This document shows, one piece after another, positions 60,290 through 64,000 of a stretch of 64,000 nt of DNA. Position 1 is the first letter of the stretch; each line of letters starts with the position of its first letter. This DNA comes from CAZEKB01 sp964512225. GTDB taxonomy: Bacteria > Myxococcota_A > UBA796 > UBA9615. The notes below the pieces were generated by a model that did no database searches, was not told the origin of the DNA, and worked only from the letters and a program-made list of their open reading frames with translations. A program made the translations under genes and the position numbers. The stretch is taken from positions 3,531 through 67,530 of the forward strand of contig CAZEKB010000029.1 of NCBI GenBank assembly GCA_964512225.1. Direction: 5' to 3'.

Positions 60290-62395
60290 GTGGAACCCCT
60301 CGTCTACCAGTACGCCGTCGGCGGCCTCGTGTTCGCCGTCGGGATGGTGTACGCGGCGCGGCAGGGCTACGTCGGGACGTCGGGGAGTGGGCTGCGCAAC
60401 GCGCTCGTCTGCCTCGGCGGGTTCGCTTTCTTCCTCGGCCTGCAGGGCTGGCTCGAGTACGCCCCCATGACCGAGGCGCCGCCCGTGCCGTACGCCGGCG
60501 GCTGGGAGCGCGAGCAGACGATCGGGACCGGCCTCGACTACGCGATCATGGTCGGGTACTTCGTCGCCATGCTCGCCATCGGGACCTGGTTCGGTCGGAA
60601 CCAGACCTCCACGAAGGACTTCTTCTTCGGCGGCCAGCGGTTCGCGTGGTGGCTCATCGCCTTCAGCCTCGTGGCCACGACGATCGGCTCCGCGAGCTTC
60701 GTCAAGTACAGCAAGATCGCCTTCTCGTTCGGGATCGCGTCGTCGCAGACGTACCTGAACGACTGGTTCTGGATCCCCCTGCTCCTGTTCGGCTGGCTGC
60801 CGATCCTCTACTTCTCGCGGGTCGTCTCGATCCCCGAGTACTTCGAGCGCCGCTTCGGGCGCCCCGCGCGCGTCGTCGCCACCTGGCTGCTGCTCGCCTA
60901 CCTCGTGGGCTACGTCGGCATCAACCTGCTCACCATGGGGCAGGCCCTGAACATCCTGCTCGGCTGGCCGACGTTCCTGGCGGCCGTCCTCGTGGCCTCC
61001 GTGTCCGCCGTGTACGTCACCTTCGGCGGCCAGACGTCCGTGATCATGACCGACCTGTTCCAGGGCGTGATGCTCATGGCGACGGGCTTGCTGCTCCTGA
61101 TCCTCGGCATCAAGTTCCTGGGCGGCCCCACCGAGTTCTGGGAGTTCCTCCCCCGGGGGCATCGCCGCGCCTTCGTGAACTTCAACGAGGACCCGGGCTA
61201 CAACTCCGTCGGCGTGTTCTGGCAGGACGGCATGGCCAACTCGGCGATGTTCTACTTCCTGAACCAGGGCATGGTCATGCGCCTCATGTCGGCGCGGTCG
61301 GTCAAGGACAGCCGCAAGGCGACGATCACCATGCTGGTGGTCCTGATGCCCATCGCGGCGGTCGTCGTCGCGTCGGGGGGCTGGGTCGCCAAGGCGCTCG
61401 TCGGCGCGGGCGTGCTGCCTTCGGACATCCCCCCGAAGGAGGCGTTCTTCATCGCCGCCGAGTTCCTCACGATGCCCGGGGTCTTCGGCCTGATCATGGC
61501 GGCCCTGACCGCGGCCCTCATGTCCACGGTGGACACCCTCATCACGGCGATCGCGGCGATCGTCGTCAACGACATCTACAAGCCCTCGCGGCCCGACGCG
61601 ACCGAGAAGGACCTGCTCCGCGTGGCCCGGTTCTCGTCGGTGGGCATCACCCTGTTCGGGGTGCTGCTCGTGCCCGTGTTCCTCACCTTCGGGTCGATCT
61701 ACTCCGCCCACGGGGCCTTCACGGCCGCCGTCACGCCCCCGCTGGTCGTCGCCCTGCTCTTCGGCGTCTTCTGGCGCCGCTACACGCTCACCGCGGCCAT
61801 GGTCACGATGGTCGGCGGCTCGGCGGTCATCTTCGCGTCGATGCTGTGGCCGGAGATGATCACTCCGTTCGCCCACGGCGTGCCCATGAAGGAGGTCGAC
61901 CCCGACACCTTCCTGGCGGGCAAGGACCAGTACAAGTTCATGCGGGGGTTCTTCGGCCTCGGCGTGTGCGCCGTCCTCGGCGTCGTGGCGACGTACGCCT
62001 CCAAGCCCCGGGCCCTCGACGAGCTCCGCGGGCTCGTGTGGGGCACGGTCCGGGACGCGATCGCGCACTACAAGGGGGCTCCGGGCGAGGAGCGCGAGAG
62101 CAGCTGGGCGGCGGCCTTCCCCGTCGCGGGCGGGACGGACGAGCTGCACGGCGTGGCCCAGGTGCCGTCCGTCACCATCACCGCCGCGCTCGCGGGCGCG
62201 CTCGACGACGCCGAGCCGGGCGATCTGCTGTACGTGTCGGACGGTCGCGCATGGCTCGGCGGGCTCAAGGCGAGCCACGCGATCGTGGCGACGGTCGAAC
62301 CCGGCGACGACCCCCGAGTGACCCTCGGTCCGGCGCTGCACACCCTGGTAGCGTCACGTCCGAACGCGCCGCTGCGGATCAAGAAGCTGTACTGA
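60290..62395 (+). CDS. sodium:solute symporter (SSS family)
   Basis: 701 residues, GTG start. About 13-14 transmembrane helices; the LeuT-like SSS core is clear (IMVGYFVAMLAIGTWFGR, DFFFGGQRFAWWLIAFSLVATTIGSASFV, NDWFWIPLLLFGWLPI, YFERRFGRPARV in parts) together with the sodium-site region ALTAALMSTVDTLITAIAAIVVND. A soluble C-terminal extension (~575-701) carries no recognised domain. Substrate (sugar, proline, solute) is unknown. It is followed 16 bp later by the porin-like gene, hinting at coupled uptake across both membranes. Confidence 0.9.
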   Translation: MEPLVYQYAVGGLVFAVGMVYAARQGYVGTSGSGLRNALVCLGGFAFFLGLQGWLEYAPMTEAPPVPYAGGWEREQTIGTGLDYAIMVGYFVAMLAIGTWFGRNQTSTKDFFFGGQRFAWWLIAFSLVATTIGSASFVKYSKIAFSFGIASSQTYLNDWFWIPLLLFGWLPILYFSRVVSIPEYFERRFGRPARVVATWLLLAYLVGYVGINLLTMGQALNILLGWPTFLAAVLVASVSAVYVTFGGQTSVIMTDLFQGVMLMATGLLLLILGIKFLGGPTEFWEFLPRGHRRAFVNFNEDPGYNSVGVFWQDGMANSAMFYFLNQGMVMRLMSARSVKDSRKATITMLVVLMPIAAVVVASGGWVAKALVGAGVLPSDIPPKEAFFIAAEFLTMPGVFGLIMAALTAALMSTVDTLITAIAAIVVNDIYKPSRPDATEKDLLRVARFSSVGITLFGVLLVPVFLTFGSIYSAHGAFTAAVTPPLVVALLFGVFWRRYTLTAAMVTMVGGSAVIFASMLWPEMITPFAHGVPMKEVDPDTFLAGKDQYKFMRGFFGLGVCAVLGVVATYASKPRALDELRGLVWGTVRDAIAHYKGAPGEERESSWAAAFPVAGGTDELHGVAQVPSVTITAALAGALDDAEPGDLLYVSDGRAWLGGLKASHAIVATVEPGDDPRVTLGPALHTLVASRPNAPLRIKKLY

Positions 62396-62411
62396 TTTGT
62401 GGAGATGTGAG

Positions 62412-63861
62412 ATGTACCGACGACTCGGGTTCCTGTGCGCCGGATTGCTCCTGACGACCCCGGCCTTCGCCGAGGAGACCTCCGAGGGCGGCGAGACCTC
62501 CGAGGGCGGCGAGACCTCCGAGGGCGGCGAGACCTCCGAGGGCGGCGNNNNNNNNNNNNNNNNNNNNNNNNNNNNNNNNNNNNNNNNNNNNNNNNNNNNN
62601 NNNNNNNNNNNNNNNNNNNNNNNNNNNNNNNNNNNNNNNNNNNNNNNAGACCGTCGAGCAGGAGCCGGAGCCCGTCGCCGAGCCCGTCGCCGAGCCCGAA
62701 CCGGCCCCCGAGCCGGAGCCCGCCCCGGAGCCGGAGCCCGCCCCCGCGAAGAAGAAGATGATGCACCCCGTGGTGGCGGCCATCGGGTCGGCGCCGCTGA
62801 CGTTCAGCCCCGTGGACGGCCTGGATCTCACCATCATCGGTCGCGCCCAGATGCGGGCGACGCTCTTCGACGGTGACGACGCGACCAACAACGATCCCGT
62901 CGTGTACGGCGATCCGGGGCTGCGCGAGGGCGTGTCCATCCGCCGCGCGCGCATCGGCGTGTCGGGCGTCGTCGGCGAGTGCTTCCGCCTCGCGATCGAG
63001 GGGGGCTGGGACAACCGGTACGACGCGATCCACTCCGTGCAGGCCGGCTTCCGGCTCGTCGAGGCGTCGGTCGCGTTCACGCCGGTGTCGGCGATCGGCG
63101 TGTCGGGCGGGTTCCAGAAGGTGCCCTTCGGGCGCGAGGCCACCGCGTCGTCCGCCACGCTGCTGATGCACGAGCGCTCGATGGCGAGCGAGCACATGGG
63201 CAAGGGCCGCGAGCCCGGCGTGGTGATCGGCGGCGCGCTGGGTCCCGAGGGCCACGAGGTCCTCCCCGCCACGGCGCTCCACTGGGCGTTCGGGGTGTCC
63301 AACGGCTCGGGCGACTGGTTCGGCGACGTGGACCCGCAGCCGCGCTTCGCGGGCCGCGCGCGCCTCGATCTCGGCGACGATTGGGGCGACGACGAGTCGG
63401 CCTGGGCGCTGCCGGAGAAGGCCGCCGTGTCGGTCGGGGGCAGCGCATCCTACAACCGCGGGCTGAACGCGAACACGCTCTCCCTCGGCGCCGACGTCGG
63501 CGTGCGGGTGTGGCGGTTCTCGCTCCAGGGCGAGCTGATGTGGGCGTCGGCGCAGCCCGCGTTCGACACCGAGGGCATCCCCACGCTGCAGGAGGCCCGC
63601 GAGGCCCTCGGCTGGTACGGCCGTCTCGGGCTCGCGATCTTCCCCGAGTACCTCGAGCTCGCGTTCCGGGTCGACGGATACAACGACAACCGCACCGTGG
63701 AAGACGCCGGCGACCGCATGGACATCGCGGTCGGGCTCAACAGCAACGCCTTCAGCGGCCGACTGCGGGTCCAGCTCTTCTACGTGCACCGCCTCGAGCT
63801 CAGCCCCGGGCACAACACGCCGAACAGCTCGCTCGTCCTCCAGGTCCAGGGTCGGCTGTAG
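62412..63861 (+). CDS. phosphate-selective-porin-like outer-membrane protein, split by assembly gap
   Basis: Signal peptide MYRRLGFLCAGLLLTTPAFA, then an 18-bp tandem repeat coding Glu-Thr-Ser-Glu-Gly-Gly (four copies) up to the N run. After the gap, a Glu-Pro-Ala linker leads to a beta-barrel: GLDLTIIGRAQMRATLFDG, SIRRARIGVSGVV, LAIEGGWDNRYDAIH, EASVAFTPVSAIGVSGGFQKVPFGR, a pattern of O/P-type porins. The C-terminal strand ends LVLQVQGRL. The two parts are in different frames only because 100 N is not divisible by three; joining them directly restores one frame. The substrate is unknown. Confidence 0.75.
62474..62547 (+). repeat. 18-bp tandem repeat at the gap edge
   Basis: GAGACCTCCGAGGGCGGC repeats four times with no changes, running straight into the N gap. 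Short perfect tandem repeats are a common cause of assembly breaks. Confidence 0.85.
62548..62647. other. 100-N scaffold gap
   Basis: Exactly 100 unknown bases, the conventional placeholder for a gap of unknown size. Confidence 0.99.
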
Positions 63862-63900
63862 GTCGGCTGTAGGCGGGGGGCACGAAGTAGGAGGGGACGG

Positions 63901-64000
63901 CTCTGCGAAGTAGGGGTGAACGGCTCGTTCGCCCTGGGTTCGTGGAGGGTTTCCTCTGCGAAGTAGGGGTGAACGGCTCGTTCGCCCTGGGTTCGTGGAG
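63901..64000. repeat. 53-bp tandem repeat at window end
   Basis: A unit beginning CTCTGCGAAGTAGGGGTGAA starts at 63901 and again at 63954; the second copy runs off the window after 47 bp without a mismatch. A degraded part of the unit (CGAAGTAGGAGGGGACGG) lies just before. Each copy contains GAACG-GCT-CGTTC, a short hairpin. It follows the porin gene stop by about 40 bp; a 13-bp duplication overlaps that stop. Confidence 0.8.

Noticed and set aside
59360..62341. Minus-strand extension upstream of the small Cys protein, opposite the symporter.
   Set aside because: His/Arg/Glu/Asp-rich shadow; the symporter on the plus strand is unambiguous.

Overview
The window is high-GC DNA (about 70% G+C) with strongly G/C-biased third codon positions, many GTG starts and dense ATGA/GTGA gene overlaps. 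The gene content points to a myxobacterium-like member of Myxococcota (Deltaproteobacteria sensu lato). The main clues are an alternative complex III operon, an Agl-Glt/Nfs-like gliding or envelope machine, an AgmX/PglI-type C-terminal domain, a MYXO-CTERM-like tail, MopE-type metal-binding repeat proteins, a Hanks-type kinase fused to another domain, and many large Asp-rich lipoproteins. A run of exactly 100 N at 62548-62647 shows this is a draft scaffold. Gene names and families are assigned by reading the sequence, not by database search.

Layout. 1-6140: tail of an ActR/RegA-type response regulator, a lipoprotein serine hydrolase, a secreted repeat protein with a sorting-like tail, and a MopE/FG-GAP lipoprotein. 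6141-6453: a hairpin-rich spacer with a 51-bp tandem repeat. 6454-9376: a radical SAM/SPASM protein, heme O synthase (ctaB) and a SCO copper chaperone. 9387-12104: a protein kinase fused to a peptide-ABC-type substrate-binding domain. 12332-20586: the actABCDEF quinol oxidase operon plus a membrane-anchored cytochrome c, closed by a strong terminator. 20655-20730: tRNA-Phe. 20853-21829: two small Cys-rich lipoproteins. 21835-25207: a dppABC-like transporter operon without ATPase genes.

25353-39806 is a long co-directional cluster: a coiled-coil periplasmic protein, two very large TPR proteins, a TPR lipoprotein, a small secreted protein, a TolQ/ExbB-like motor subunit, two TolR/ExbD-like subunits, an FHA-like/TM/AgmX-C protein, a small periplasmic protein and an outer-membrane beta-barrel. 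The composition matches the core of the Myxococcus Agl-Glt (gliding) and Nfs (spore coat) machines: an inner-membrane proton-driven motor coupled through a TonB-like protein and periplasmic TPR proteins to the outer membrane. One TolR-like subunit has Asn where the proton-carrying Asp normally sits.

39852-47569 holds housekeeping genes: a sugar N-acyltransferase, RNase J-like, FtsK, LolA, RimO and a PilZ protein. 47656-52691 is a cell-division wall-hydrolysis module: CtpA protease and a degenerate polysaccharide deacetylase on the plus strand, converging on ftsE-ftsX-envC on the minus strand. 52897-57945 encodes a giant lipoprotein with about 32 Cys/Asp repeats and five PPC-like domains. 58161-63861 carries two minus-strand envelope or small proteins, a membrane protein, a sodium:solute symporter and a porin-like barrel split by the N gap. 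A 53-bp tandem repeat ends the window.

The most distinctive items are the kinase/substrate-binding-protein fusion, the Asp-to-Asn TolR-like motor subunit inside a Glt-like cluster with unusual RNA-level features, and the shared Asp-run linkers and Cys/Asp repeat arrays in surface lipoproteins.
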